Assembly: GCA_025054775.1 (NCBI GenBank)
Contig: JANWZA010000022.1
Location: forward strand, 82,970 to 146,969
Length of the DNA: 64,000 nucleotides
Direction: 5' to 3'
Source of the DNA: Microscillaceae bacterium
GTDB taxonomy: Bacteria > Bacteroidota > Bacteroidia > Cytophagales > Microscillaceae
Of the stretch, positions 47,102 through 56,452 are shown piece by piece (positions within the stretch are counted from its first letter, which is position 1; each line of letters begins with the position of its first letter). Position numbers and translations under genes: made by a program. The notes under the pieces were generated by a model. That model was not told the DNA's origin. It worked only from the letters and a program-made list of their open reading frames with translations, and ran no database searches.

Positions 47102-47779
47102 ATGTTTTTCTTCAAATTAGCTTGGTGGAAACACCTATGTATTGTCCTAATTTTTTACACCATAGTAGCAGGTTTTTTGGGCAAAGTGCCGCGTTTGCCC
47201 ATCTTGAATGAAAGCATACGCAACCTTTATTTTCATGTGCCGATGTGGTTTGGTATGATAATTTTGCTCACCCTTTCGGTTGTATTTGCTATTCAATATT
47301 TGCGAAGCAATGCCCTCAAAAAAGATTTTTACATGGTAGAAACAGCACATGTGGGCATACTTTTTGGCATTATTGGTTTGGTTACAGGTATGATTTGGGC
47401 AAAATACACTTGGGGCGAATGGTGGAGCAATGACCCGAAGCAAGTCAATGCGGCAATTTGTTTGCTTATTTATTTGGCTTTTTTTGTACTTCGCGGTTCG
47501 CTGGAAGACGAAACACAAAGAGCCAAAATTTCGGCAGTGTACAATATTTTTGCCTTTGCAACCCTTGTGCCTTTGCTGTTTATTTTGCCTCGCCTTACCG
47601 ACTCGTTGCACCCTGGAAGTGGTGGTAATCCTGGTTTTAATGCTTATGATTTGGATAACAACATGCGTTGGGTATTCTATCCTGCTGTGGTTGGTTGGGC
47701 TTTATTAGGCTGGTGGATTGTAACGCTACGTGTACGAGTGCGCATTTTACAGAATTATTGGGAGGAGAAGAGTAAATGA
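47102..47779 (+). CDS. ccsA: CcsA/CcmC-type cytochrome c biogenesis protein
   Basis: A 225-residue inner-membrane haem-handling protein with six predicted helices. YFHVPMWFG (His for haem) lies near 42 and the tryptophan-rich segment KYTWGEWWSNDPKQVNAAICLLIYLAFF near 100-128; LPRLTDSLHPGSGGN gives the second periplasmic His. Length and motif match the short CcmC-like CcsA used in Bacteroidota. ccmB, ccmE or other cytochrome genes are not adjacent in this window. It converges with the VWA-like membrane-protein gene 42 nt away. Confidence 0.88.
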   Translation: MFFFKLAWWKHLCIVLIFYTIVAGFLGKVPRLPILNESIRNLYFHVPMWFGMIILLTLSVVFAIQYLRSNALKKDFYMVETAHVGILFGIIGLVTGMIWAKYTWGEWWSNDPKQVNAAICLLIYLAFFVLRGSLEDETQRAKISAVYNIFAFATLVPLLFILPRLTDSLHPGSGGNPGFNAYDLDNNMRWVFYPAVVGWALLGWWIVTLRVRVRILQNYWEEKSK

Positions 47780-47820
47780 TACGGATATTTCACCTATAAT
47801 CTAGAATTTCTTTTTGAGTC

Positions 47821-49911
47821 TTAATAACTACCTTGATGTTTGCGGGTAGCCCATTCCAAAGTAGCAAGGGCTAATAATACAAAGAAAATCCATTTGAGGT
47901 TAATCATTTCAGTTAAGTCCTCTACTGATTGAATAAAATTAGGTTTGGAAGTGGCTAATACGGCTTGTTTCAACTTTTCTATTTGCTCTGCCGTAAAAAA
48001 TTGCCCTTGTGTATTTTGGGCTATGGTTTTGAGCAAGTTATGGTCTGCCGTAGTATTTAGTGCCTCTAGTTGCATTTCTTTAATTACAAATTGCCCACTG
48101 CTCACCTCAACTTTGCCTTTCATTTCAGTAGTAGCCGTATAGCTATACACGCCTTGTGGTAATCCGCTGATTTCAAAACGTGTATTGCCTTGCGAAATGG
48201 TATAGTTGTATGTACTTGTTTTACCTTTATCGTCTTTCAGGCTAAGGTTAATTTTTTGGTCATATACTTTTTCGTAAATTTCATTATAGACTTCGGTTTC
48301 AAATACTACTTTTTCAAAGTTGTAAATTTCTTCGTTCAAAGGATAAACGCGTAGCCGTCGCTTGTCATCTTTAATAGAAAGCAGTTGAATGAATTTGGTT
48401 ACCAATTCATCAAAAGTTTCTTGTGAATTAGTAAGTTCAAACTCTTCCATACGCCACTGCCATAGCCCCTCACCGAGCATAAAGGCTTGTTTTGTGCCTT
48501 TGCCGTTATCGCCCATTACCAAGAGCGGTTTGTCAGTACGTACATTTCCCACTTGTTGGTAAAGCAAAACTTCGGCATTATTGGCTAAGGTATAATCGCC
48601 AAAAGGCACTTGGGCAGGCGGGTATTTGCTAATTAAATTGATTTTGTTAGCCTCAAACGTAAAGCGATTAAATTTGGGATTAAAATATGGAATTACCTTG
48701 TCTAATTGCCCACTACGTTGCAAAATTTTAACAACTTTATTGTTTTGGCTAATCAAAGGCAGACTGCTTTGGCTTCCTACAATCGTGAAAACAGGAACAT
48801 TACTTTGCATAAAACGATTATACAAATCGTTTCCAATACCTTGATTATTAGGAATCTGGTGAAAAATTACCACATCATATTTGTCTTCTTTTAAGGCATT
48901 GATATTAGGAATATGCAGTTCAAAGCTATAATTAGCATTTTTTTCTAAAGCACTGCGAATGGCTTTGATGTCAGGGTGAGGAGTAAGGGCAACCATCAAT
49001 ATTTTTTCTTTGGCTTCTAGTACTTCAATATACACATCTCGCACATTATTTTGGGTAGAAAACTCACCCTCTAAGGTTTGTAGTTGTATGGTGTAGCGTT
49101 GCATACCTTTGGTTTGAGCCGTAGCATAAAACGTAAGATTTTGTATGCTTTCTTGGGCAAAATTGATATTTTTTTTGTCAATCGTGTTGCCATTTTGCAA
49201 CAAATAACACGTAACGGTACGATTGGTAAAACCAATATTTTCAATTTCTACATTGATAGGAAATTGATTGCCCAAGTAGGCAATTTTGTTTGCTAATACG
49301 CTTTGTACTTTCAAATCTTTTTTAGGAGTGGCGTCCCCTAAGGCCAAACAATATACAGGAAAACGATAATTAGCAAAAGCGGGAGAAAAACCCTGATTAA
49401 AAATACCGTCAGAAACGAATACTACTTTATCCAAATTGCGGTTTTCGTAGTTATTTTGTACCTCTGCCAAAAGTTGGTGTAAATTAGAACTTGGGTGCTG
49501 AAAAGCAATATTTTGCAAACTGCTTACGGGTTGTTTCTTGTTAAAATAAAATATATCAGTAGCAATATCTTTTTGGTGCAAAGCAGTACGCAGTTGGTCT
49601 AATTCAGCTAAAATTGTTTTGAGTTGTGCGGGTGGAGTAGTATTAGCCACAGAAAGCGAATTGTCAAGGGCAAACACTACAGTAGGCTTTTCTATGCTAT
49701 TTTTCACCTGACGCATCAGCGGATTGAGCAATAAAAGAAAACAAATAATGCTCACCAACACAAACCGCAAACTTGCCAAAAAATATCGTATTTTAGGGCG
49801 GAAAGGTGAACTTTTAGAATAATATAACAAAAACGCATATAATGCCCCTATTGCCAAGCAAAGCAAAATAAGCCAAGGTGAACTTTGGAGAATAAATTGT
49901 GTGTGTAGCAT
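47821..49911 (-). CDS. VWA-like large membrane protein
   Basis: A 696-residue protein: two N-terminal transmembrane helices (about 12-32 and 40-62), a VWA-like domain (TVVFALDNSLSV near 77, then VVFVSDGIFNQG near 165), a beta-rich region, a segment that resembles a class I glutamine amidotransferase-like fold (DVVIFHQIPNNQGIG near 350), and a last C-terminal helix (about 667-684). This architecture is common in Bacteroidota near Bat-like genes but has no known activity. The VWA MIDAS is partly kept (DNSLS). Single gene. Confidence 0.75.
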   Translation of the reverse strand: MLHTQFILQSSPWLILLCLAIGALYAFLLYYSKSSPFRPKIRYFLASLRFVLVSIICFLLLLNPLMRQVKNSIEKPTVVFALDNSLSVANTTPPAQLKTILAELDQLRTALHQKDIATDIFYFNKKQPVSSLQNIAFQHPSSNLHQLLAEVQNNYENRNLDKVVFVSDGIFNQGFSPAFANYRFPVYCLALGDATPKKDLKVQSVLANKIAYLGNQFPINVEIENIGFTNRTVTCYLLQNGNTIDKKNINFAQESIQNLTFYATAQTKGMQRYTIQLQTLEGEFSTQNNVRDVYIEVLEAKEKILMVALTPHPDIKAIRSALEKNANYSFELHIPNINALKEDKYDVVIFHQIPNNQGIGNDLYNRFMQSNVPVFTIVGSQSSLPLISQNNKVVKILQRSGQLDKVIPYFNPKFNRFTFEANKINLISKYPPAQVPFGDYTLANNAEVLLYQQVGNVRTDKPLLVMGDNGKGTKQAFMLGEGLWQWRMEEFELTNSQETFDELVTKFIQLLSIKDDKRRLRVYPLNEEIYNFEKVVFETEVYNEIYEKVYDQKINLSLKDDKGKTSTYNYTISQGNTRFEISGLPQGVYSYTATTEMKGKVEVSSGQFVIKEMQLEALNTTADHNLLKTIAQNTQGQFFTAEQIEKLKQAVLATSKPNFIQSVEDLTEMINLKWIFFVLLALATLEWATRKHQGSY

Positions 49912-49974
49912 AGTTTTAAGCTGGTTTCAAAAGACAAAAGTAGGAAAAAAAGAATATCACAAGGTATTTAGTTT

Positions 49975-50739
49975 CTACTTTTGCAATCCAATAACTACCT
50001 CTTCCTTTCTGAATTTGCGGTTAAGGGTATAATTTTTGCCTAAATAGCCTTCTTTTACTTTGGGATTATTCACTAATTCATCAGGAGAACCTTCGGCAAA
50101 GCATGTGCCTTCGGACATGACATATGCTCTGTCGGTAATGGAGAGCAAAGCATCGGCATTATGGTCAGTGATGAGTATGCCTAAATTTTTATGTTTTAGC
50201 TGATAAACAATGTACTGAATTTCCTCTACCGCCAGCGGATCCACTCCTGCAAAAGGCTCATCTAAAAGTACAAATTTGGGGCCTGTAGCTAAGGTACGAG
50301 CAATTTCAGTACGTCTTCGCTCTCCGCCTGAAAGGACCTTTCCCAAATTTTTTCTCACGTGAGTAAGGCTAAATTCTTCTAAAAGTTGCTCAGTTTTTTC
50401 TTTTTGCTCTTTTTTGGTGAGTTTGGTCATTTGCAATACGGCTCTTATATTGTCTTCTACACTGAGTGTCCTAAAAACGGAGGCTTCTTGTGCTAAATAG
50501 CCTAAACCTTTGCGAGCGCGTTGGTACATAGGCAAGGCAGTAATATCTTCATCTCCTAAATAAATTTTACCACTGTTAGGTTTCACCAAGCCCACACACA
50601 TGTAAAATGTAGTAGTTTTGCCTGCACCGTTAGGTCCCAAAAGCCCCACGATTTCACCTTGCTCTACGTGTACTGAAACATTGTTTACCACGGTTCGCTT
50701 TTTATATTTTTTAACCAAATTTTCTGCCCGTAATATCAT
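49975..50739 (-). CDS. lptB: LPS export ABC transporter ATPase LptB
   Basis: A 254-residue ABC ATPase energising lipopolysaccharide extraction by LptFG. Walker A GPNGAGKTTTFYM near residue 36, Q-loop region GYLAQEASVFRTLSVEDN near 85, signature LSGGERRRTEIARTL near 138, Walker B KFVLLDEPFAGVDPLAVEEIQ near 158 and the H-loop LITDHN near 195. The GYLAQE and FAGVDP motifs are typical of LptB rather than other ABC ATPases. lptFG are elsewhere. About 630 nt of noncoding DNA separate it from the divergent phasin gene. Confidence 0.94.
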   Translation of the reverse strand: MILRAENLVKKYKKRTVVNNVSVHVEQGEIVGLLGPNGAGKTTTFYMCVGLVKPNSGKIYLGDEDITALPMYQRARKGLGYLAQEASVFRTLSVEDNIRAVLQMTKLTKKEQKEKTEQLLEEFSLTHVRKNLGKVLSGGERRRTEIARTLATGPKFVLLDEPFAGVDPLAVEEIQYIVYQLKHKNLGILITDHNADALLSITDRAYVMSEGTCFAEGSPDELVNNPKVKEGYLGKNYTLNRKFRKEEVVIGLQK

Positions 50740-51221
50740 AGTTTTTAGTTTTATTGTAGTATCGTAGCTTTTTAGGTTTATTCTTATTCAAATCTTTTCA
50801 AATTTACTTTTTTGTAACCACGTTTACCTTTTCTACGTGTTGTTCTACTTTCTTTAATAGAGAAGTATTTAGGATTGTAAAAGACTTTCTCTCAAAGGTT
50901 TATTTTTAGGTGTCTAATCTAAAAATAGCCCTTTTATGGAAATCTTAAGCAATTATAAATTATCTTCTATTTTATACACAAGAGTGAACAAAAGAAAAGA
51001 ATAAATCCTAAACAACTTCAACGCTAAAACTTGATAGTGCGTTGTATGTTTGAGCGGTTTTTAGGGGATTTTCGTGCCTAAAAAGGGTATTTTTGCAAAT
51101 TAACAGGTATTGAAATGAAATTTGTACTTTTTATATATTTTTATATATTTTTCTGTGATATTAAAATATTACAATTTTTTATTTTTAACTTTTGTTTTGA
51201 GGCAGGATTATACTGCAATTC

Positions 51222-51300
51222 TCAAATCTTGAAAAAGTACAAATAAGGCTTTATTTATTTTAAGATTTGAAACTTTTTTTCAAATTTTTTAAAAAAAGTT
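51222..51300. repeat. two adjacent inverted repeats upstream of the phasin promoter
   Basis: First: TCAAATCTT (51222-51230) with AAGATTTGA (51262-51270), enclosing a second AATAA/TTATT pair. Second: AACTTTTTTT (51271-51280) with AAAAAAAGTT (51291-51300), perfect 10-bp arms. They abut with no gap. They could be protein sites, or terminators if the region is transcribed. Confidence 0.55.
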
Positions 51301-51321
51301 ATCTTAAAAAAGTAATATTTT

Positions 51322-51341
51322 GCGAATATTCGCTAACTTTG
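51322..51341 (+). promoter_or_regulatory. phasin promoter -7 element with overlapping palindromic operator
   Basis: GCGAATATTCGC (51322-51333) is a perfect 12-bp palindrome directly abutting TAACTTTG (51334-51341), which fits the TAnnTTTG -7 consensus 31 nt before the phasin ATG. The position suggests a repressor site that would block RNA polymerase, as PhaR-type repressors do for phasin genes elsewhere. The regulator is not identified. Confidence 0.5.
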
Positions 51342-51372
51342 TAGTGTTCAATAACTCAAACCTTATACGCAT

Positions 51373-51873
51373 ATGAAAAGTACAACTAAAATGTTTGATG
51401 TTCTTGTGGATACACAAGCTCAAATGGTGGATAATTTCAATGAGGCTACCAAAAAATTTCAGGAGAGTTTCATAAAGAACGAAGCCTTCGAAAAATCTGC
51501 TATCTTTTTTCAGGAGCAGTTGGCTTCTATCCAAAGCAGTTTAGAAAGTGGCTTTGCCCACGTGAAAAAGCAAATGAATTTAGAGGCTATGCCTACTCCT
51601 ATTAAAGACATAGTAGAAGCTACCGAAGGATTAGCCAAAAGCTGGTTTGAATGCCTTCGTGCTACTGTCCAAGCAAAATCACTTGAAGACTTAAACCAAA
51701 TCGTAAGTGCTAATTTTAAGAAGGCTCAAGAGTCTGCAAAAGAAATTTATAACGAAATTACTGAAAAGATGACCAAAATGCCAGATATAAAAGAAATATT
51801 TTCGGTAGAGGAATTCAAAAAGAATTTATATAAGATGGTAGAGCATCTCAAACCTGTTTACAACTTAAAATAG
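51373..51873 (+). CDS. phasin-like polyhydroxyalkanoate granule protein
   Basis: A 166-residue, almost wholly alpha-helical protein without Cys, signal peptide or membrane helix: MFDVLVDTQAQMVDNFNEATKKFQESF, then FQEQLASIQSSLESGF and ANFKKAQESAKEIYNEITEKMTKMPDIKEIF. The repeated amphipathic heptads and the size are those of phasins coating PHA granules; a class III PhaC is encoded 7 kb away. It is also near the size of class IV PhaR subunits. A strong terminator follows 42 nt after the stop, so it is a single-gene unit with its own regulated promoter. Confidence 0.7.
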   Translation: MKSTTKMFDVLVDTQAQMVDNFNEATKKFQESFIKNEAFEKSAIFFQEQLASIQSSLESGFAHVKKQMNLEAMPTPIKDIVEATEGLAKSWFECLRATVQAKSLEDLNQIVSANFKKAQESAKEIYNEITEKMTKMPDIKEIFSVEEFKKNLYKMVEHLKPVYNLK

Positions 51874-51915
51874 TTTCGTATGTTTTATGCCATAATCTTT
51901 GTGCTTCAACTAATC

Positions 51916-51951
51916 AAAAGCCCATTTCGAGTTATTTGAAATGGGCTTTTT
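51916..51951 (+). terminator. intrinsic terminator of the phasin gene
   Basis: AAAAGCCCATTTC pairs with GAAATGGGCTTTTT around loop GAGTTATTT. GC-rich stem and T-run; a textbook rho-independent terminator. The next 250 nt up to 52203 contain nothing I can name. Confidence 0.9.
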
Positions 51952-52203
51952 GAATTAAGCACCCTTCTATTTGTTAGTTAATTCAGCATAGAAATTACTG
52001 CTATCACGCATTCTAAACCATCACCGAAAATTTGTAATTTGATACAAACCTATTTTTCGTAACTTTTAGAGAGGAGAGTTATCAAAAAGTTTAGATAAAC
52101 AGAACAAAAAATTACTTTTTACGTAAAAGGTAACGAAAATATGCAAAATCTCTCACTTTTACTACTCTAACTTACATATCAACAGGTTAATACTCCATTA
52201 AAA

Positions 52204-52509
52204 ATGACCAAAGATAGGTTAGTCTTTCAATATGCTAATAAAACTTTGAAAGAAAACAGAAAAAGTTATCTAGTCTATTCTATTTTAGCGGAAGCCTATG
52301 CTTTATTAGGAGATACCAAAAATTTCTATGAAACCTTAGAAACAGCATTACAAAATGGCTTCCCCTTGCACGAAAACCTTGATGAACCTGCTTACGAAAG
52401 ATATATACATCAAGAGGAATTTCAAGCACTTTTGAAACGATATTTGCCCGCTCAAAAAAGCGATACCTTACCTAAAGTTGAAGAGGTAATCCCTGACAAA
52501 GCAGAATAA
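52204..52509 (+). CDS. small TPR-like protein
   Basis: A 101-residue soluble helical protein. NRKSYLVYSILAEAYALLGDTKNFYETLETALQNGFPL reads like a single TPR unit followed by EEFQALLKRYLPAQK, as found at the C-terminus of longer TPR proteins. No in-frame extension exists upstream, so it may be a stand-alone remnant or a genuine small adaptor. It converges with purK only 4 nt away. Low certainty about function. Confidence 0.45.
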   Translation: MTKDRLVFQYANKTLKENRKSYLVYSILAEAYALLGDTKNFYETLETALQNGFPLHENLDEPAYERYIHQEEFQALLKRYLPAQKSDTLPKVEEVIPDKAE

Positions 52510-52513
52510 CCTT

Positions 52514-53698
52514 CTAAGATACCCAAGGAGCCGATTTTTCAGGTATTGCACGCTCCGCCAATATTTTCACCTCAGAGCGGGCAAAACGTATTTTCTGTAT
52601 AAGCTCTTCCAAGCTATGAGCTAGAAAAGTAATATGCCCCATTTTCCGTGAAGGTTGGGTTACTTTTTTACCATAGAGATGCACAAAAGCCCCTTGCAGT
52701 GCTAAAATCTTTTCCATATTTTGATAAATGGGCTTGCCTACATATCCTATCTCTCCAATCAAATTGAGCATACCTATCCAAGGACTACGCAAAGCTGTGC
52801 TTCCGAAAGGCAAGCCCAAAATAGTGCGAAGGTGTTGCTCAAATTGAGAGGTAAAACAACCTTCAATGGTGTGATGCCCGCTGTTATGTGGGCGTGGAGC
52901 GGCTTCATTGACCAAAATATTACCCTGCTTATCTACAAACATTTCTATTGCCAAAATACCTACCAAATCAAAGGCTTGGGCTATACGTCGGGCTATTTCT
53001 ACGGCTTGTTGCTCAATATGTGGGCTAACTTGGGCAGGTGAGAAAATATAATCTACCAAATTGTACTGCGGATTAAAAACCATTTCTACCAAAGGGAAAA
53101 TACTTATTTCTTTTTGCTCATTTCGGCAAACAATTACGGCAATTTCCTTGTCAATAGGTACTAATTTTTCTAATACCGAAGGCTTGTCAAAGGCGTGGGC
53201 TAGTTGACTTACTTCGTGAAAAATTTGCACCCCTCTGCCGTCGTAGCCTTCTCGAGCTAATTTTTGCACAAAAGGTAAAAAATCCGAATTTTCTTGTACC
53301 TCTCGGGCATTTTTTGCTACCCTGAATTCTGCTGTAGGAATATAATTTTGTTGATAAAACTGCTTTTGCAAAATTTTATCTTGAATAAGGCTAATGATAT
53401 GTGGTTGTGGGAATACTTTTTTGCCGTCTTTGGCAAGTTCATATAAAGCTTGGGTATTTACGTTTTCAATTTCTATGGTAATGACGTCTGCCTCTTTGCC
53501 AAAGTTGTAGACTGCTTGAAAATCAGTGATTTTTCCTACGCGGAAGTTACGGCAAATGGAAGCACACGGAGCATCAGGACTGTTATCTAATACTGAAAAA
53601 TGTAAATCCAATGGACTGCCTGCCTCTAACAGCATTCTGCCCAATTGTCCACCACCTACAATTGCAATTTTTTGACTGGTTTGTTTGTAAAAATTCAT
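52514..53698 (-). CDS. purK: N5-carboxyaminoimidazole ribonucleotide synthase
   Basis: A 394-residue ATP-grasp enzyme converting AIR and bicarbonate to N5-CAIR in purine synthesis. IAIVGGGQLGRMLLEAG near residue 12, ATP-grasp loop LAREGYDGRGVQIF near 152, EKLVPIDKEIAVIVCRNEQ near 180 and metal-binding LVNEAAPRPHNSGHHTIEGCFTSQFEQHLR near 262. Length typical. purE is not adjacent here. Confidence 0.96.
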   Translation of the reverse strand: MNFYKQTSQKIAIVGGGQLGRMLLEAGSPLDLHFSVLDNSPDAPCASICRNFRVGKITDFQAVYNFGKEADVITIEIENVNTQALYELAKDGKKVFPQPHIISLIQDKILQKQFYQQNYIPTAEFRVAKNAREVQENSDFLPFVQKLAREGYDGRGVQIFHEVSQLAHAFDKPSVLEKLVPIDKEIAVIVCRNEQKEISIFPLVEMVFNPQYNLVDYIFSPAQVSPHIEQQAVEIARRIAQAFDLVGILAIEMFVDKQGNILVNEAAPRPHNSGHHTIEGCFTSQFEQHLRTILGLPFGSTALRSPWIGMLNLIGEIGYVGKPIYQNMEKILALQGAFVHLYGKKVTQPSRKMGHITFLAHSLEELIQKIRFARSEVKILAERAIPEKSAPWVS

Positions 53699-53844
53699 AT
53701 CATTAGCTTAAAGGTGCAAAAACAACAACCTTCCAAATTACCAAACTTAGAAAGTTGTATAAAAACACTGAGCAAAATTAGTAATTATTTCTATGAAATG
53801 AACGCTCAAACAAAAAAACAGGGTGATGGTTTATACGATAGCAA

Positions 53845-54054
53845 CTAATTTCTATGCTGAAATATAATTTCATTCTTAACAGAAGCATCGTGGTAAATGT
53901 CTTTTCTGGAAAAACAAGAGGCCTTTCGGACTAGTCGTCTGTCTCTGGCTCGCAAGTAAGTACTCACTCTGCCACTTACCTGAGTGTACGCAAAACCATA
54001 CAAGGGCTGACTTGTAGCAACTCTACAATTACTTTTGCCACACTTTCTACACAA
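53845..54054 (-). pseudogene. IS1-family transposase remnant
   Basis: A 69-codon open frame starting with CRKCGKSNCRV, zinc-ribbon-like as in InsA, and ending with LRARDRRLVRKASCFSRKDIYHDASVKNEI, which fits the C-terminal end of IS1 InsB (RLVRK-x-x-CFS). The middle, including the DDE catalytic residues, is missing, so this is an internal-deletion remnant. It sits in the 550-nt gap between purK and the DPP IV gene; the remainder of that gap shows nothing I can name. Confidence 0.6.
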
Positions 54055-54251
54055 AAAGTTTTGGGCTCTATCTTTTTTATGACCATTTTTTACTACTTTT
54101 GTCCCAAAAACAATAAGAAGGATAACTTACTTTTATCATTACTTGATGCAGAGCACAAAAGTAAAATCTTATTGTCTATTTCGCTAAACATTCATTATAC
54201 TTTTAGACCACAACGCAATTATTTATGCTATTCACCGATTTGTTTGCAATT

Positions 54252-56447
54252 ATGTCCTACAAATTCTATCTTCTTGCTCTTGTATTGCTTTTAAGCTTTG
54301 TTAGCTCCTCTGTTGCCCAAAAAACAGTAAGAATAGAAGATGTTTGGCAATACTACCGCTTTTATCCACAAACCGTAAGAGGTGTCAACTGGACAAAAGA
54401 TGGACAATATTACACCTCGCAAACAGGTAAAGCTATTCTCAAATACGACATCAATACACGCAAAGTAGTAGATACGCTTTATGGTAAAGCCACTCACCCT
54501 AAAATTGAATTTGATGACTATGAATTGAGCCAAGCCGAAGACAAAATTTTGCTCTCCAACCAAACTGAATCCATTTACCGTCGCTCTACTAAGGCTTTTT
54601 ACTATGTTTTTGACCTAAAAAATGGTAAACTTACTAAAATTTATGACCAAAATGCAGACTGGGACACCAGAATTTCGCACTGCACCCTTTCACCAGACGG
54701 CTCAAAAGTAGCTTTTGTTTTCAATAACAACTTGTATTGGTCGAGTTTAGATAATCCAAGCAAGGTAATCGCTATTACCCAAAACGGCAAAAAAAATGAA
54801 ATCATAAACGGTATGGCTGACTGGGTGTATGAAGAGGAATTCTCTTTTACCAAAGCCTTTCAGTGGTCGCCTGATAGCAAACGTATAGCTTTTTATACCT
54901 TTGACGAATCGCAAGTGCGAGAGTACAATATGCAAATGTGGGAAGGTTTGTACCCCCAAGATTATCGCTTCAAATATCCCAAAGCAGGAGAGGCAAATTC
55001 TAAGGTTAAAATTTCTATCTATTTTCTTGAAAATCAGACCAACTTAGTAATTGATTTGGGCAAAGAAACCGATATGTATATTCCCCGAATCAACTGGACG
55101 CAAAACCCCGAAGTGCTCTCTATCCGAAGGCTTAACCGCTTACAAAATACGCTTGAAATCTTACATGCAGACGTGGGCTACATGAAGACAGGCAAACCCG
55201 AACTTGTTTTGACCGAAAAAAGCAATACCTATATTGATTTAGATTTTACTGACGACCTTACCTATTTGGCTGACAACAAAACCTTTCTGCACACCAGCGA
55301 ACGCGACGGTTACAAACACATCTACCTTTATGATTTGAAAGGTAAACTTATTCGCCAAGTAACCAAAGGAAATTGGGAAGTGAGTAGTATCGTAGGCATT
55401 GATGAAAAACGAAAACTCATATATTATACCTCCACAGAAGTCTCACCTTTGGAAAGGCACTTGTACGTAATTGACTTTGAGGGCAAAAATAAAAAACAAC
55501 TCACCACGCAAAAAGGAGTACACCGCCCTAATTTTAGCCCTGACTGCAAATTTTATTTAGATTATTACAGCTCTGCCTCCCAAGTACCGCAAGTAATTCT
55601 CTACCAAACTAATCCACAAAAGGAATTAGCCATATTAGAACGAAATGAAAAACTGCAAAATACGCTTAAAGAATACAAGATTAGCCCCAAAGAATTTTTT
55701 GAGTTTAAGACCGAAGATGGTACAACTTTGCATGGTTGGCTCATTAAGCCCTTAGATATGCAAGCAGGTAAAAAATATCCTGTTTTAATGTTTGTGTATG
55801 GAGGACCTGGTTCGCAACAAACTGAAAATGAATGGGATAGTTTTAATTTCTTTTGGTATCAACACTTAGCAAGTAAAGGCTTTGCCGTTGCTTGCATTGA
55901 TAACCGAGGCACAGGAGGCAAAGGTGAAGCATTTAAGAAAATTACTTACGCTAACTTGGGAAAATACGAAGTACAAGACCAAATTTCAGGGGCAAAATAT
56001 TTGGCTACCTTACCCTTTATAGATAAAGACCGTATAGGAATTTGGGGCTGGAGCTATGGTGGGTATATGTCTTCGCTTTGCATTTTATTAGGAAACGAGG
56101 TATTTAAGGTAGCTATTGCCGTAGCTCCCGTTACAAATTGGCGGTTTTATGATACCATTTATACGGAGCGTTACCTTAAATTACCTCAAGACAATTCCAA
56201 CGGTTATGACGATTTTTCACCTATTACCCATGCAAGCAAACTCAAAGGCAAATATTTACTTATTCACGGCACAGGCGACGATAACGTCCATTTTCAAAAT
56301 GCAGTAGAAATGCAAAATGCCCTTATTAAAGCTAATAAGCAATTTGATAGCTTTTATTATCCCAACCGAAATCATAGCATTTCAGGGGGAAACACACGTT
56401 TGCACCTTTACCAAATGATGACTAATTTTTTAGAGAAAAATTTGTAA
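54252..56447 (+). CDS. S9B dipeptidyl-peptidase IV-like serine protease
   Basis: A 731-residue exported peptidase. The signal peptide is MSYKFYLLALVLLLSFVSSSVAQ; I took this ATG over one nine codons earlier. The N-terminal beta-propeller (DPPIV_N) includes MADWVYEEEFSFTKAFQWSPDSKRIAFYTFDE with the substrate-binding double Glu. The alpha/beta hydrolase domain has nucleophile GWSYGGYMSS near 599, Asp in HGTGDDNVH near 672 and His in PNRNHSISG near 707. It removes X-Pro or X-Ala dipeptides from peptides, probably in the periplasm. It converges with recR 5 nt away. Confidence 0.93.
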   Translation: MSYKFYLLALVLLLSFVSSSVAQKTVRIEDVWQYYRFYPQTVRGVNWTKDGQYYTSQTGKAILKYDINTRKVVDTLYGKATHPKIEFDDYELSQAEDKILLSNQTESIYRRSTKAFYYVFDLKNGKLTKIYDQNADWDTRISHCTLSPDGSKVAFVFNNNLYWSSLDNPSKVIAITQNGKKNEIINGMADWVYEEEFSFTKAFQWSPDSKRIAFYTFDESQVREYNMQMWEGLYPQDYRFKYPKAGEANSKVKISIYFLENQTNLVIDLGKETDMYIPRINWTQNPEVLSIRRLNRLQNTLEILHADVGYMKTGKPELVLTEKSNTYIDLDFTDDLTYLADNKTFLHTSERDGYKHIYLYDLKGKLIRQVTKGNWEVSSIVGIDEKRKLIYYTSTEVSPLERHLYVIDFEGKNKKQLTTQKGVHRPNFSPDCKFYLDYYSSASQVPQVILYQTNPQKELAILERNEKLQNTLKEYKISPKEFFEFKTEDGTTLHGWLIKPLDMQAGKKYPVLMFVYGGPGSQQTENEWDSFNFFWYQHLASKGFAVACIDNRGTGGKGEAFKKITYANLGKYEVQDQISGAKYLATLPFIDKDRIGIWGWSYGGYMSSLCILLGNEVFKVAIAVAPVTNWRFYDTIYTERYLKLPQDNSNGYDDFSPITHASKLKGKYLLIHGTGDDNVHFQNAVEMQNALIKANKQFDSFYYPNRNHSISGGNTRLHLYQMMTNFLEKNL

Positions 56448-56452
56448 ATGGT

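Larger units (their letters stand above)
50740..51372. other. long divergent intergenic region upstream of the phasin gene
   Basis: 633 nt between lptB (-) and the phasin gene (+), without a convincing protein gene or tRNA. A TATTTTTG -7-like element at 51088-51095 suggests a transcript starting inside the region. Three inverted structures are crowded at the phasin-proximal end (51222-51270, 51271-51300, 51322-51333); they are listed separately. Confidence 0.5.

Noticed and set aside
54061..54294. Open frame of 77 codons before the DPP IV gene
   Set aside because: It overlaps the signal-peptide start of the peptidase in another frame and has no recognisable features; AT-rich leader sequence is sufficient explanation.
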